Positions 55,118 through 64,000 of a stretch of 64,000 nt of DNA are shown here, in pieces. The stretch spans positions 1 through 64,000 of the forward strand of contig CAVQVR010000015.1 of NCBI GenBank assembly GCA_963717195.1, given 5' to 3'. The translations under genes were made by a program, and so were the position numbers. Under the pieces are notes generated by a model. That model searched no databases. It saw only the letters and a program-made list of their open reading frames with translations, and was not told where the DNA came from. Source of the stretch: JACDAE01 sp963717195 (GTDB taxonomy: Bacteria; Chloroflexota; Ktedonobacteria; Ktedonobacterales; Ktedonobacteraceae). How positions within the stretch are numbered: position 1 is the first letter of the stretch; every line of letters starts with the position of its first letter.

Positions 55118-57880
55118 ATGGCGAATCAATATCAAAGTGTGCTCGCACCCTATATTGAGCGAGCACGTAAAGTCCTACAACATGAACAGCGCACCCATCA
55201 CCAGGACCAGGCAATCAAGCCAGGTGGCCTGGAGCGCTTTATCTCGCGTTGGGCCGATGAGACAACGCATGCATGCAAACAGGCAGCATTGGATCAACGT
55301 CCTATCTATCGTTTCATCGAGCACCTTGAGGGCTATCATAGCCAGGACCCACTCCAGCGTGCCGCCAGTCTGCGTTCAGCTTTTGCCGCACTCAATGAAC
55401 TGGATGGACAGGATGGAAGCACTATAGCTGCTCAACCTTCAGCGAAGCCCCCAATAGCCAGCGTTCCGATAGCAGGCAACATAACACAGCAACAAAAAGT
55501 CGAAAAGAGCGAGATCAGGGGCAACAATGCCATAAATGGGACGAAAGCAATCTCGCCAATCAATATAACAAATGAAACAAGATCAACTCAAGAGAGGACA
55601 GCAAGGCAGCAAGAAGCGTCATCAAATGGGCAGTTGCGACCCGTACAACCACCACCACCACCGCTGCCGAATACTGTGCATCTGGAAGCTGGAATGTCCC
55701 AGGGGCATACCTCGTTAACCCTGTTAAGCGCCGAGGTCACAGCCGTACCAGGAGTCGGACCATCGGTAGCCACGCGTCTGCATCACCTGGGCATTCACAC
55801 AATACGTGATATGCTGTTCTATTTTCCACGCGATCACCGCGATTATAGTAAACTTGAAAAAATCGCCAATATCCCTTTTAACGAACTGAGCACAACCATG
55901 GGCCTGATCTGGGATGTGGAGACCAAACGCACGGGTGGTGGACGAACGCGCACAATCGCAACGATTTCTGATGAAACGGGCAAGCTCTATGCAAGCTGGT
56001 TCAATCAGCCCTACCTCGAAAAAAAGCTAAAGGCGTCGAAGGGCGCATACCTCGTTGTAACCGGAACAAAACAGCGTTTCGGAAACAAAGTTGAATTTAG
56101 CGTGCGCAGCCATGAATTTCCCGAGCAGGGCGATCTGCTGAATACCGGGCGTCTGGTTCCTACGTATCCACTGACCGAGGGACTCAACGCCAGCCGTTTG
56201 CGCACGTTCACCAAGTGGGTGGTTGATCGCTATGCTGCTATGGTACCAGAATACCTTCCGGCGTGGTTGCGCTCAAAGGCGAAGTTGTTGCCATTGCCCG
56301 AAGCGGTCGCGCAGATGCATTATCCCGAAAGCGAAGAGATGCGTGTGCGATCAAAGCAGCGCCTCGCCTTTGATGAGTTATTCTTGATTCAGCTTGGAAT
56401 GCAAGAGCGGCGCAGCCGTTGGCAGCAAGAAGCACCACAGGGGAACACGTTTAAGATCGACGCGGCACGTATATTTACTGATCCACCAGCGTTTTTGCTC
56501 AATGAACAGATAAAGCCGGAAGAATTGGCTGTAAAGGACATGGCAGGCTCAACACTCTGGTCAACGGTTACTACAGAGCAACCATTTGAAGCTACATTAC
56601 CGTTCTCTTTTACGGAGGCACAGGAGCGCGTCATCTGCGAAATTTTTGCTGACCTCGCCAAGAACAAACCCATGTGCCGCCTCTTACAAGGAGATGTAGG
56701 CGCAGGTAAAACGGCTGTGGCGGCGGCAGCTTTACTGATGGCAGCGCTTAATGGCTACCAGGGCGCAATCATGGCACCAACCGAATTACTGGCGGAACAA
56801 CATGCACGCAGTATCGGCACGATGCTTGAACCTTTCGGCATCCGTATAGTATTACTCACAGGCAGCCAGCGGACGCGCGAACGCACACAAAACAAGATGG
56901 CGCTGGAAAGCGGGCAGGCCACAATAGCTATTGGCACACACGCATTGATTCAGGACGATGTCAACTTTCAGAAGCTTGGTCTGGTGGTTGTCGATGAACA
57001 GCACCGTTTTGGCGTAGAGCAGCGTGATGCCTTGCGCCAGAAAGGATATCATCCACATATGCTGGTGATGACGGCCACACCAATTCCTCGTACCCTATCG
57101 CTGACCCTTTATGGCGATCTGGACATCTCAGTACTTGACCAGTTGCCGCCGGGGCGCCAGAAAATCATCACACGTTGGCGCACAGGAGCACGACGCGGCG
57201 AGGCCAATACACTTATTGCACAACAGGTCGCGGAGGGACGACAGGCGTTCATCATCTGTCCACTGATAGAAGAGTCTGAAACGCTGGCCGTTAAAGCTGT
57301 GACCAGCGAATACGAACGCCTGCAACGAGAGGTATTTCCCAGGTTGCGCCTGGGCCTCTTGCATGGTGGAATGAAAGCGGCAGAGAAAGATACTATCATG
57401 CGTCGTTTCCGCGATGCCGAACTTGATATCCTGGTTGCTACCTCCGTTATCGAAGTAGGAATCGACATCCCCAATGCGACCGTCATGGTTATTGAGGACG
57501 CCGACCGCTTCGGACTCTCACAATTGCATCAGTTCCGTGGCCGTGTCGGTCGCGGCAAATACCAATCGTACTGTTACGTACTTAGCGCAGATGCCAGCCT
57601 GCAAGCACAGGAACGCCTGGGTGTCTTCCAGGACACAGATGATGGTTTCCGCCTCGCAGAAGCAGATTTGCAGTTGCGCGGTCCTGGCGACTTCTTTGGC
57701 GTGCGCCAGAGCGGAATGCCTGAACTACACATGGCCGATCTGAGCGACACACCAATGATCGAATTGACACGTAACCTTGCCGCTATATTATGGGAGAGCG
57801 ATCCTTACCTGCGCAAAACGGAACATAGTGCATTGCGCGAAAGAATGCATCGTTTCTGGCAACGTTTCATGGCCCATTAA
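55118..57880 (+). CDS. recG: ATP-dependent DNA helicase RecG with N-terminal extension
   Basis: A 920-residue protein, longer than the usual 680-830 residues. Residues about 1-95 form a helical extra domain, and 95-205 a low-complexity linker with a run of prolines. Then comes the RecG wedge: VPGVGPSVATRLHHLGI, the OB-fold (TIATISDETGKLYASWFNQPYLEKKL), and the helicase domains with Walker A GDVGAGKT (about 525-532), DEQH box (about 626), TATPIPRTL, and the TRG-region QFRGRVGRG. RecG remodels stalled forks and branched DNA. The extension is seen in some Chloroflexota and may bind partners (inference). The stop overlaps a small convergent gene by 4 bases. Confidence 0.95.
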   Translation: MANQYQSVLAPYIERARKVLQHEQRTHHQDQAIKPGGLERFISRWADETTHACKQAALDQRPIYRFIEHLEGYHSQDPLQRAASLRSAFAALNELDGQDGSTIAAQPSAKPPIASVPIAGNITQQQKVEKSEIRGNNAINGTKAISPINITNETRSTQERTARQQEASSNGQLRPVQPPPPPLPNTVHLEAGMSQGHTSLTLLSAEVTAVPGVGPSVATRLHHLGIHTIRDMLFYFPRDHRDYSKLEKIANIPFNELSTTMGLIWDVETKRTGGGRTRTIATISDETGKLYASWFNQPYLEKKLKASKGAYLVVTGTKQRFGNKVEFSVRSHEFPEQGDLLNTGRLVPTYPLTEGLNASRLRTFTKWVVDRYAAMVPEYLPAWLRSKAKLLPLPEAVAQMHYPESEEMRVRSKQRLAFDELFLIQLGMQERRSRWQQEAPQGNTFKIDAARIFTDPPAFLLNEQIKPEELAVKDMAGSTLWSTVTTEQPFEATLPFSFTEAQERVICEIFADLAKNKPMCRLLQGDVGAGKTAVAAAALLMAALNGYQGAIMAPTELLAEQHARSIGTMLEPFGIRIVLLTGSQRTRERTQNKMALESGQATIAIGTHALIQDDVNFQKLGLVVVDEQHRFGVEQRDALRQKGYHPHMLVMTATPIPRTLSLTLYGDLDISVLDQLPPGRQKIITRWRTGARRGEANTLIAQQVAEGRQAFIICPLIEESETLAVKAVTSEYERLQREVFPRLRLGLLHGGMKAAEKDTIMRRFRDAELDILVATSVIEVGIDIPNATVMVIEDADRFGLSQLHQFRGRVGRGKYQSYCYVLSADASLQAQERLGVFQDTDDGFRLAEADLQLRGPGDFFGVRQSGMPELHMADLSDTPMIELTRNLAAILWESDPYLRKTEHSALRERMHRFWQRFMAH

Positions 57881-58122
57881 CTCCTTCGTGCTAGTTTTCC
57901 TACCGTACTTATGTAAAGCTCACAGACGGTAGTTGCGGCATCATTTTTTCCTATATGCTCGGCCAGGGATTCCTGGTGATCGTTAATATTTTGCATGCGT
58001 GCATGAATAAATTCATGACGAGTACTCCCATCGGCAAAGCCTTCAAATACTTGCCGCATCGCCTCCATCTCCTGGACAATCTGGTACCGTAACCGTGCAA
58101 CATCACTTATATTTGCGTACAT
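57877..58122 (-). CDS. Small helical protein
   Basis: An 81-residue, entirely helical soluble protein (VARLRYQIVQEMEAMRQVFEGFADGSTRHEFIHARM), start at 58122 preceded by GGAAAGGGG. It resembles small Ktedonobacterial proteins of unknown role. Its stop overlaps recG. Confidence 0.6.
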   Translation of the reverse strand: MYANISDVARLRYQIVQEMEAMRQVFEGFADGSTRHEFIHARMQNINDHQESLAEHIGKNDAATTVCELYISTVGKLARRS

Positions 58123-58548
58123 ATGCCTACCCCTTTCCAAGTAGAAAACAACCCCTTGTTTTTATATCCATTTTTTACGTAAATTAATACGTCGAATTTG
58201 TAGCGAATCATCATATCTTGCAACGAAAATGTATCGTCGCATTTTCACAACTGGCAAGAAGGTTTGTCGTTTTATCACGTTTTATTGGGTTTTCGTCCTT
58301 TCAACAGCAGGGTTTTTGGGAAATGAGCGCAGGCAGTACTCAATCCACTTCATGTAACAATGTTACAGTAGGGGTAAGGGGAGGCTGGGAGCACCTCTTG
58401 CTCCCCTCACGCCTATTACCTCTTGACCATAGCAACAAAATCACCCTACAATTAAAGTGAGATTCCATCAAAACACTTCTGGCAGGAGATAAGCAATCTA
58501 GCTGCAAGACTTCATACAGTCTCACCCAAAGGCGGAACACACTACATA
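58123..58548. other. Intergenic stretch
   Basis: About 425 AT-rich bases between divergent genes. GTAGGGGTAAGGGG...CACCTCTTGCTCCCCTCACGCC near 58369-58412 could form an imperfect hairpin. No gene is seen. Confidence 0.35.
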
Positions 58549-59844
58549 ATGAGTAGCAACAATAGACATTCTCCCACAAAACAGCGGCGGTCACCGCTAT
58601 TTTTAATGGCGTTGACCATTCTCATCGACTTTACTGGTTTTGGTCTGATTTTGCCATCGTTGCCGTTCTGGGCGCAACACCTGGGAGCGAACGCGGTGGG
58701 AGTCGGGCTGATTATTACCGTTTATGCCCTGGCGCAGTTTCTCTTTACACCCATACTCGGCTCCCTTTCTGATCGTTATGGACGCAAGCCGATTATCACC
58801 ATCTCACTACTGATTGAGGCAGCCTCTCTGGCATTAACGGCTCTGGCAGGATCGTTGCCGCTACTATTGGCGGCGCGTTTCATCGGTGGCATCGGAGCCT
58901 CTAACATCGGATCGGCACAGGCCGTTGTTTCAGATATCACAACGCCCCAGGAACGCGCTAAGGGCATGGGGCTGATCGGAGCCGCAATCGGGCTGGGCTT
59001 CGTCATTGGTCCGGCTCTGGCAGGCGTGCTATCCCCGCTGGGACAGGCAGTTCCTTTCTGGGTCGCGGGAGCCGTTGCCTTACTTAACGCTCTGCTAGTC
59101 CTCTGCTTCTTTCCAGAAACACACAGGCGACGAACAACTGCCACTACGCTGCAACATTATGGTCGGACAGCGCTTTTCGCTGGCTGGCGGAACACGTTTC
59201 GTCAGAAAACCATCGCACGCCTGGTTCTTATAAACTTCCTCTTCACAGTAGCATTTACGGCGATGGAAGCCATTTTTGCGCTCTTCTCCCAGCGTACATT
59301 CGGCTGGGGAGCTGTACAGAACGGCTACCTCTTCACCTACATCGGCATCCTCGTTGTCATTATGCAAGGAGGACTGGTCGGACAACTCGTGAAACGCTGG
59401 AACGAACAGCGCGTCATGATCGGCGGGCTGGTACTATTGGGGATCGGGTTAATTTTGCTGGCCTTCAGTACGCAGGTGGCCTGGTTGCTGATAACGCTTG
59501 CCATGCTGAGTATAGGGGATGGAGCCGTCACCCCAACGGTTTCAACGCTCCTTTCGTTCGCCAGCGTGGCTGAGACGCAGGGTGAAACGCTCGGTTTTGC
59601 GCAAGGTATGGCCGGGCTGGCACGCGTCATCGGGCCCCTGGTGGCAGGAGTGCTCTATGATAGGATAGGAGTGGGAATACCCTTTATCACAGGTGGTATA
59701 CTCGGAATACTTGCAGTCGTGCTCGCTCTGTCACCACTCCCAACTCCGAACAGGGTGAAGGCTTCAGCATCAACAGATGAAGATACAGATATGCCTTCGG
59801 TAGTAAGCGAGCAAGTGCAGATGCATTTAAGCATCAAAAAGTAG
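58549..59844 (+). CDS. MFS multidrug/tetracycline-type exporter (DHA1)
   Basis: A 431-residue, 12-segment DHA1 transporter. IDFTGFGLILPSLPFWAQ in segment 1, motif A GSLSDRYGRKPI (about residues 64-75) and motif C-like GLGFVIGPALAGVLSPLG in segment 5 resemble TetA(A-C)-type exporters. The C-terminal tail is hydrophilic. A small membrane protein gene starts 27 bases downstream. Resistance function is not shown by sequence. Confidence 0.88.
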   Translation: MSSNNRHSPTKQRRSPLFLMALTILIDFTGFGLILPSLPFWAQHLGANAVGVGLIITVYALAQFLFTPILGSLSDRYGRKPIITISLLIEAASLALTALAGSLPLLLAARFIGGIGASNIGSAQAVVSDITTPQERAKGMGLIGAAIGLGFVIGPALAGVLSPLGQAVPFWVAGAVALLNALLVLCFFPETHRRRTTATTLQHYGRTALFAGWRNTFRQKTIARLVLINFLFTVAFTAMEAIFALFSQRTFGWGAVQNGYLFTYIGILVVIMQGGLVGQLVKRWNEQRVMIGGLVLLGIGLILLAFSTQVAWLLITLAMLSIGDGAVTPTVSTLLSFASVAETQGETLGFAQGMAGLARVIGPLVAGVLYDRIGVGIPFITGGILGILAVVLALSPLPTPNRVKASASTDEDTDMPSVVSEQVQMHLSIKK

Positions 59845-59870
59845 AACAATATATAAGGAGATTATTACTC

Positions 59871-60263
59871 ATGGTTGTGCGTATCACGGCTAATGTATTG
59901 CGTGCCAGCGCCTCATTGGCGCTTATTCTTGGCGTTCTCAGTTGGATTGGCGTCCTCCCCGACTCTCTTATTGGTATCCATATGTTACTGGGAATTCTCG
60001 TTGTCCTTTCGTTGTGGGTATTGGGTGGTGCAATTATGATGACGCGAGGAGGAATTGGGCTGGGGATCGGGGCAATTGTCCTCGGCCTGATTACCCTGGC
60101 GCTTGGGTTGACGCAGAAGCAAATTCTACCCGAACCCAATCCAGCGCACTGGGTTATTCAGGTTGTCCATTTGCTGATAGGACTCTCCGCTATTGGAATG
60201 GGAGAAGTCATTTCTGGTCGATACAAGAGACAGAGCCAGATCGCAAAGATGCAGGTGCGTTAA
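59871..60263 (+). CDS. Small membrane protein
   Basis: A 130-residue protein with four hydrophobic segments and a basic tail (GRYKRQSQIAKMQVR). RBS AAGGAG. Probably co-transcribed with the exporter 27 bases upstream. Family unknown. Confidence 0.7.
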   Translation: MVVRITANVLRASASLALILGVLSWIGVLPDSLIGIHMLLGILVVLSLWVLGGAIMMTRGGIGLGIGAIVLGLITLALGLTQKQILPEPNPAHWVIQVVHLLIGLSAIGMGEVISGRYKRQSQIAKMQVR

Positions 60264-60333
60264 AACTGTAATACAATTTTTATCGGCTAACGCTTTTTGC
60301 GTAGGGGCATAAGCAGGATAGGGGCAACAGAAC

Positions 60334-61671
60334 ATGTATTCAGATGAAAAAGGCGTACGTGCGCTATTACAAAAAGTGTTGGGCTATTCTCAGGCCGAGC
60401 AGACCGAAGTGCTCTACCTGGGCACGGAAAGCGCCCTGACCCGTTTTGCCAATAATTATATTCATCAGAACGTGGCCGAGAGCGATGGTGAACTGCATGT
60501 GCGTGCAGTAGTCGATAAAAAGATCGGCGTCGCAAGCACGAATCGCCTGGATGACGAGTCATTGCGCCGCGTCACGGAGCAGGCTCTGGAGATTGCACGC
60601 ATCCAGCCCGAAAATCCGGAGTTCCATTCCCTTCCACAGCCACAACCCATTGTTTCAGCTCCCGGCTATAACGAGCGCACCGCGCAGTTTACCCCCGAAG
60701 AACGCGCTCAGCGTGTTGGCATTATTGTCAAACTAGCAAAAGAGCAGGGACTGGAGGCGGCTGGTGCCTTCTCAACCGGTACAAACTACATGGCCATAGC
60801 GAATTCGCTGGGCATCTTCGCATACGAGCCACGTACGGAATGCGAGTGTCACGCGGTCATTATGGCCGATGAGCGCGGCTCCGGCTATACCCAGCGTATA
60901 GCTACCGATGCTTCTACGCTCGATTTTGAGGCAATGGCACGCGAAGCTGTCGAGAAGGCGCACCGTAGCCGCAACCCGATTGATATTGAACTGGGCGAGT
61001 ACGAAGTCGTGCTCGATGCCTACGCAGTTGCTGATATGCTGCAAAATCTCGCCTTCATGGGCCTTACTGCGACCGCTGTACAGGAGGAGCGCAGCTTTAT
61101 GAACGGCCAGTTCGGCAAACAATTACTTGACCCGTGTGTAACCATTTACGATGATGGGCATGATCCTGCCGGACTTCCCCAATCCTTTGACTACGAGGGC
61201 TTCCCTAAACAGCGCGTGGTGATGATCGATCATGGTATCGCCAATGCTGTCGTCTATGATTCTTTCACCGCTGCTCGTGAAGGTAAACCTAACACAGGCC
61301 ATGCATTACCCGCGCCAAATAGCTATGGTCCTCTACCAACTCACACCATGCTAGAAGCTGGTGATGCCAGTGTGGAAGAAATGATTCGTGGTATCGACCA
61401 TGGTATCTATGTCACCCGCTTTCACTATACCAACACCGTGCATCCCGTGAAGACGCTCTTCACCGGTATGACCCGCGATGGTACCTTTCTGATCGAACAT
61501 GGCGAACTGACGCGTCCCGTCAAAAACCTGCGTTTCACTCAAAGCATTCTGGATGTCCTGCATGATGTAAAGGCTATCGGGCGCGAACGTATCCAGTGCT
61601 CCGAATATATTACCATCGTTGCTCCAGCTATCCATGCCGCACGCTTCAATTTTACTGGTATCACTGGCTAG
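60334..61671 (+). CDS. TldD/PmbA-family metalloprotease homologue
   Basis: A 445-residue protein of the TldD/PmbA family. N-terminal LYLGTESALTRFANNYIHQNV, then EGFPKQRVVMIDHGIAN and the C-terminal YVTRFHYTNTVHPVKTLFTGMTRDGTFLIE barrel strands are characteristic. The HExxxH metal motif of TldD is absent, as in PmbA/TldE subunits, which pair with an active TldD to degrade unfolded peptides or process microcin-like peptides. No TldD partner is in this window. Confidence 0.88.
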   Translation: MYSDEKGVRALLQKVLGYSQAEQTEVLYLGTESALTRFANNYIHQNVAESDGELHVRAVVDKKIGVASTNRLDDESLRRVTEQALEIARIQPENPEFHSLPQPQPIVSAPGYNERTAQFTPEERAQRVGIIVKLAKEQGLEAAGAFSTGTNYMAIANSLGIFAYEPRTECECHAVIMADERGSGYTQRIATDASTLDFEAMAREAVEKAHRSRNPIDIELGEYEVVLDAYAVADMLQNLAFMGLTATAVQEERSFMNGQFGKQLLDPCVTIYDDGHDPAGLPQSFDYEGFPKQRVVMIDHGIANAVVYDSFTAAREGKPNTGHALPAPNSYGPLPTHTMLEAGDASVEEMIRGIDHGIYVTRFHYTNTVHPVKTLFTGMTRDGTFLIEHGELTRPVKNLRFTQSILDVLHDVKAIGRERIQCSEYITIVAPAIHAARFNFTGITG

Positions 61672-61681
61672 CCAACCCCCA

Positions 61682-61770
61682 TGCGTAGGGGCATGTCCTT
61701 GCGACCGCCCGGTAGGGGAAACGAGATTCTCTCTCCCCACCGGGCGGTCGCAAGGACATGCCCCTACGCA
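61682..61770. repeat. Perfect 32-bp inverted repeat (GTAGGGGCATGTCCTTGCGA type)
   Basis: Arms at 61682-61713 and 61739-61770 are perfect reverse complements with a 25-base loop. It lies 11 bases after the TldD/PmbA stop and likely ends its transcript. Confidence 0.85.
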
Positions 61771-61917
61771 TTTCAATTCGCCTATTCACATTCCTTCCGG
61801 GTGTCATACAATAGAGGCAACGCGTTCTTCACAGAGCGCGGGTATTATACGGCGTTGTTTGTCGCCGCATGGGGTCTGAGCCGAAGATGGCAATGGACCT
61901 GCAGGAAGGATAAAATC

Positions 61918-62553
61918 ATGTTTCTTTCTCCTCAACGCATGCGCTTGTCTGGATGGTTACTATTTACTGGCGCACTTCTTTCTATACTCACCCTACTCAT
62001 TGAGCTTACGGTCCCGGTGTGGCCCATTATCACGGCGAGTCTCAGTGTGATAGGAGGATTGCTCGTTGTGGTGGGTCTCCCCGCCACGTATATGAAACAG
62101 AGCGATGCTATGGGCCTTCTGGGCAGGGTTGGCTTTTTGCTGCTCTTGCTTGCCTGGCTGCTGACAATGCTGGGAGTGAATATCACAGACATCGTCGTCA
62201 TTCTGGCTGTCTCCAATCCATCGGCAAAATCGATTCCGGCAGTGATCGTTAATATCATTAACCTCACCAGTCTACTGATGGTGATTGGGACACTCATCTA
62301 TGGAGTTCTGACGCTCCGTGCCCGCATCTTTCCCACTGCGGTAGGCTGGCTCATGATCTCTACGGTCGTTGCAATGACCCTGTCACTCTTCATAGGAGGT
62401 GTCTATGCTACACTTCTCTACGCGATTGGCGAATTGCTGCTCCTGAGCGCTTTTGCCCGTATGGGCTATGCACTGGCACGCTGGCCCGATGACATTGAGC
62501 CGGAACTGACTGAGTCTGAAGAAGTGGCTACCATGAGCGATTGGCCGCAATAA
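61918..62553 (+). CDS. Polytopic membrane protein
   Basis: A 211-residue protein with about six hydrophobic segments and an acidic tail (DDIEPELTESEEVATMSDWPQ). The ATG at 61918 follows GGAAGG. The family is unknown; it resembles DUF-type membrane proteins common in Ktedonobacteria. Confidence 0.7.
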   Translation: MFLSPQRMRLSGWLLFTGALLSILTLLIELTVPVWPIITASLSVIGGLLVVVGLPATYMKQSDAMGLLGRVGFLLLLLAWLLTMLGVNITDIVVILAVSNPSAKSIPAVIVNIINLTSLLMVIGTLIYGVLTLRARIFPTAVGWLMISTVVAMTLSLFIGGVYATLLYAIGELLLLSAFARMGYALARWPDDIEPELTESEEVATMSDWPQ

Positions 62554-62670
62554 TATGCGTAATTATGTGCCCGTGTGAGGGATGAACAGGAAAAGCAGAT
62601 AGAACTTCTTCCAGTGTTCAACGTATAGAGATTGAGATCATTGTTTAAAGAGATAGAGAAAGAGGTTTGT

Positions 62671-63105
62671 ATGATTCTCCATCTAGGAGAGCGCGTATTC
62701 TGGGGTGCGCCAGAAGTCATCTACCTGGAAGGAACTATCACCTCACTGGATGAACGGGCGCAGATGGCTATAGTGCACATTGATCGCGCCACACTCCATT
62801 CTGCGCACCTGATCGGCACCAATGTTCCTTTCGCCGCTGACGGCATCAAACCATTAGTAGGAGACAGTCCTCCCGGTACGACCAGCGAACGCAGCGTGGA
62901 ACGAGCGCCTGCACCTGAAATGAATGACGAGGAGAAGATTTGCAGCGCAGCCGCCGTTGCGGTCCATCAACAGTACGGTTATAAGCTGGAAAGCACTATG
63001 GAAGCTACATTGATCGACCAGATTGTTCAGGTGATCAATAGTGAACCGGCAATGCGCAAGCAAATTATCACATCAATGGATGAAATTTTGCAGCGGGAAT
63101 TCTAA
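62671..63105 (+). CDS. Hypothetical soluble protein
   Basis: A 144-residue protein. The N-terminal 60 residues look like a small beta-barrel (LGERVFWGAPEVIYLEGTITSLDERAQMAIVHID), and the C-terminal part is helical. ATG at 62671 with AGAAAGAGG upstream. No family recognised. Confidence 0.55.
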   Translation: MILHLGERVFWGAPEVIYLEGTITSLDERAQMAIVHIDRATLHSAHLIGTNVPFAADGIKPLVGDSPPGTTSERSVERAPAPEMNDEEKICSAAAVAVHQQYGYKLESTMEATLIDQIVQVINSEPAMRKQIITSMDEILQREF

Positions 63106-63154
63106 AGATATCGTGGAGGCCGCGTTTATGACGCCCAGGTGAATCAGACGCCCG

Positions 63155-63460
63155 GGAACCCTTGAACAAGCAATACAGACGACACGCTGGATATTGAACG
63201 AGGAAGAGACAGAGCGGTTACTGAATGCTCCTGATCTCTCTGCCCTGGTTGGCTGGCGTGATCTCATCCTGTTGTATTTCCTCTATTTCACCGGAGCCAG
63301 GGAAGCGGAGGCATGTCAGGTACAGCTTTCGGACTTTGAGGAGCAATATGGGATAAAGGTGGTCCGGTTGCCAGGCAAGGGCAAGAAAACTGTACCTGGA
63401 TGAGGAAGGGTTGCAGGTCTTTCTCCAGGCTGAGAAAGACCGACATGCTCCACGACACTA
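63155..63460 (+). pseudogene. Tyrosine recombinase/integrase fragment
   Basis: Reading from about 63158, LEQAIQTTRWILNEEETERLL, LILLYFLYFTGAREAEACQVQLSDF and VRLPGKGKK match the core of XerC/D-type integrases up to the first catalytic Arg (TGAREAE). The frame then breaks near 63390, and the H-x-x-R and Tyr parts are missing. A copy of the dispersed GGCC...TTTATGACGCCC repeat lies just before it (63117-63141). Confidence 0.65.
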
Positions 63461-63546
63461 ATACCCCAATTCTGCCCATCTCAGCCTGGAGAGTGCGCGG
63501 TGATGGGCGAAAATGGGTGATCAGTATGCCTGATAACATCATCCTA

Positions 63547-63774
63547 TTATTCAATCGTCCCTAACTGATAGAGATGGCTCAGCGCTTCATCAACTGTGTG
63601 GGAAGAGAGATGAAGCTGACCTTTTATTTGTTCTATGGTCCGTTGTCCGTTGATCATTGCAAACACGGTACGTAGGATGACACGCTGCCTCAAACTATAT
63701 TCATTCAAGAGATTTGACTCCAAAGGTGCTATTATCCGGGGAACATACTTATTTGGATCACTAGGGAAACCCAT
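63547..63774 (-). CDS. Small winged-helix-like protein
   Basis: A 75-residue protein. The C-terminal part (LRQRVILRTVFAMINGQRTIEQIKGQLHLSSHTVDEALSHLYQLGTIE) has a helix-turn-helix/winged-helix pattern as in short Ktedonobacterial regulators. ATG with AAGGAAC upstream. Target unknown. Confidence 0.6.
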   Translation of the reverse strand: MGFPSDPNKYVPRIIAPLESNLLNEYSLRQRVILRTVFAMINGQRTIEQIKGQLHLSSHTVDEALSHLYQLGTIE

Positions 63775-64000
63775 GTGTGTTCCTTGTCGCTCTTGTCTTG
63801 TATTGCTTCATCGATTGTATCCCTTCGTTCTCGCTTTTTTCTATCACTCAACTCATCTAAAAGACGGGAATGCAGAGACCTGGTCGTCTTTTCGCATGAG
63901 GAAGGAATATTTGCATCTGGTTGCTTTGAATCATTCCTGTAACCTCTCTCCTTGTCTCATTTTAGCACGGCAATGAGAAGTAAATACAAGATAAATCATT
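63775..64000. other. Window end, no gene seen
   Basis: About 225 bases. No RBS-supported ORF, tRNA or hairpin is visible. Confidence 0.35.

Noticed and set aside
61681..61917. N-terminal extension of the membrane protein at 61918
   Set aside because: The extra residues translate both arms of the 32-bp palindrome; the ATG at 61918 has a proper RBS.

Overview
The window looks like a chromosomal segment of a Ktedonobacteria-type member of the Chloroflexota. The evidence is a LysW-dependent lysine pathway, T-box leaders, glycine-rich RRM proteins, many small lineage-specific membrane proteins, and intergenic palindromic elements ending in GTAGGGGC. Apart from a GC-rich left end, composition is moderate and genes lie in short operons on both strands. 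The taxonomic call is inference from gene content.

Layout. 1-1.95 kb: GC-rich, degenerate sequence with a broken repeat protein and a twice-frameshifted sulfotransferase. 2.7-5.0 kb: a GAF/PAS histidine kinase broken by four frameshifts. 5.2-8.6 kb: a ferredoxin-GltD-like flavoprotein followed by two paralogous membrane proteins. 8.9-31.2 kb: mixed housekeeping and accessory genes (moaC, DedA, APH-like kinase, TetR plus MFS, SirB1-like protein, membrane MutS homologue, SDR, TPR protein, CaCA exchanger, ilvD, RRM protein, MFS, GNAT, methyltransferase, VOC remnant, SRPBCC, cyclase). 31.4-35.0 kb: a minus-strand operon with an Lgt-like membrane enzyme, a small membrane protein, a COG1964-type radical SAM protein and a permease. 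35.3-35.6 kb: inverted arrays of an 8-bp tandem repeat.

35.7-46.3 kb is the centrepiece: a complete minus-strand operon for lysine synthesis through alpha-aminoadipate (lysW, lysX, lysY, lysZ, a fused lysJ-lysK, homocitrate synthase, homoaconitase large and small subunits, homoisocitrate dehydrogenase). It is preceded by two tandem T-box leaders whose specifier positions read lysine codons. On the other side, reading rightward, are tRNA-Ala(CGC), then a leucine T-box leader (CTC specifier) for leuS. A complete tRNA-Ala(GGC) gene lies inside that leader, between Stem I and the antiterminator. This nested arrangement and the tandem lysine T-boxes are the most unusual signals in the window.

47-64 kb: leuS, a small unknown gene, phytoene/squalene synthase, a methyltransferase, a zinc-ribbon membrane protein, a UBP zinc-finger protein, recG with a long N-terminal extension, a TetA-like exporter, a TldD/PmbA protein, small membrane proteins and an integrase remnant.

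Limits: at least seven coding-frame breaks fall in the first 5.5 kb, and only three more are seen after that. Sequence error at a contig end cannot be separated from real decay by reading alone. All family calls are by eye from motifs.
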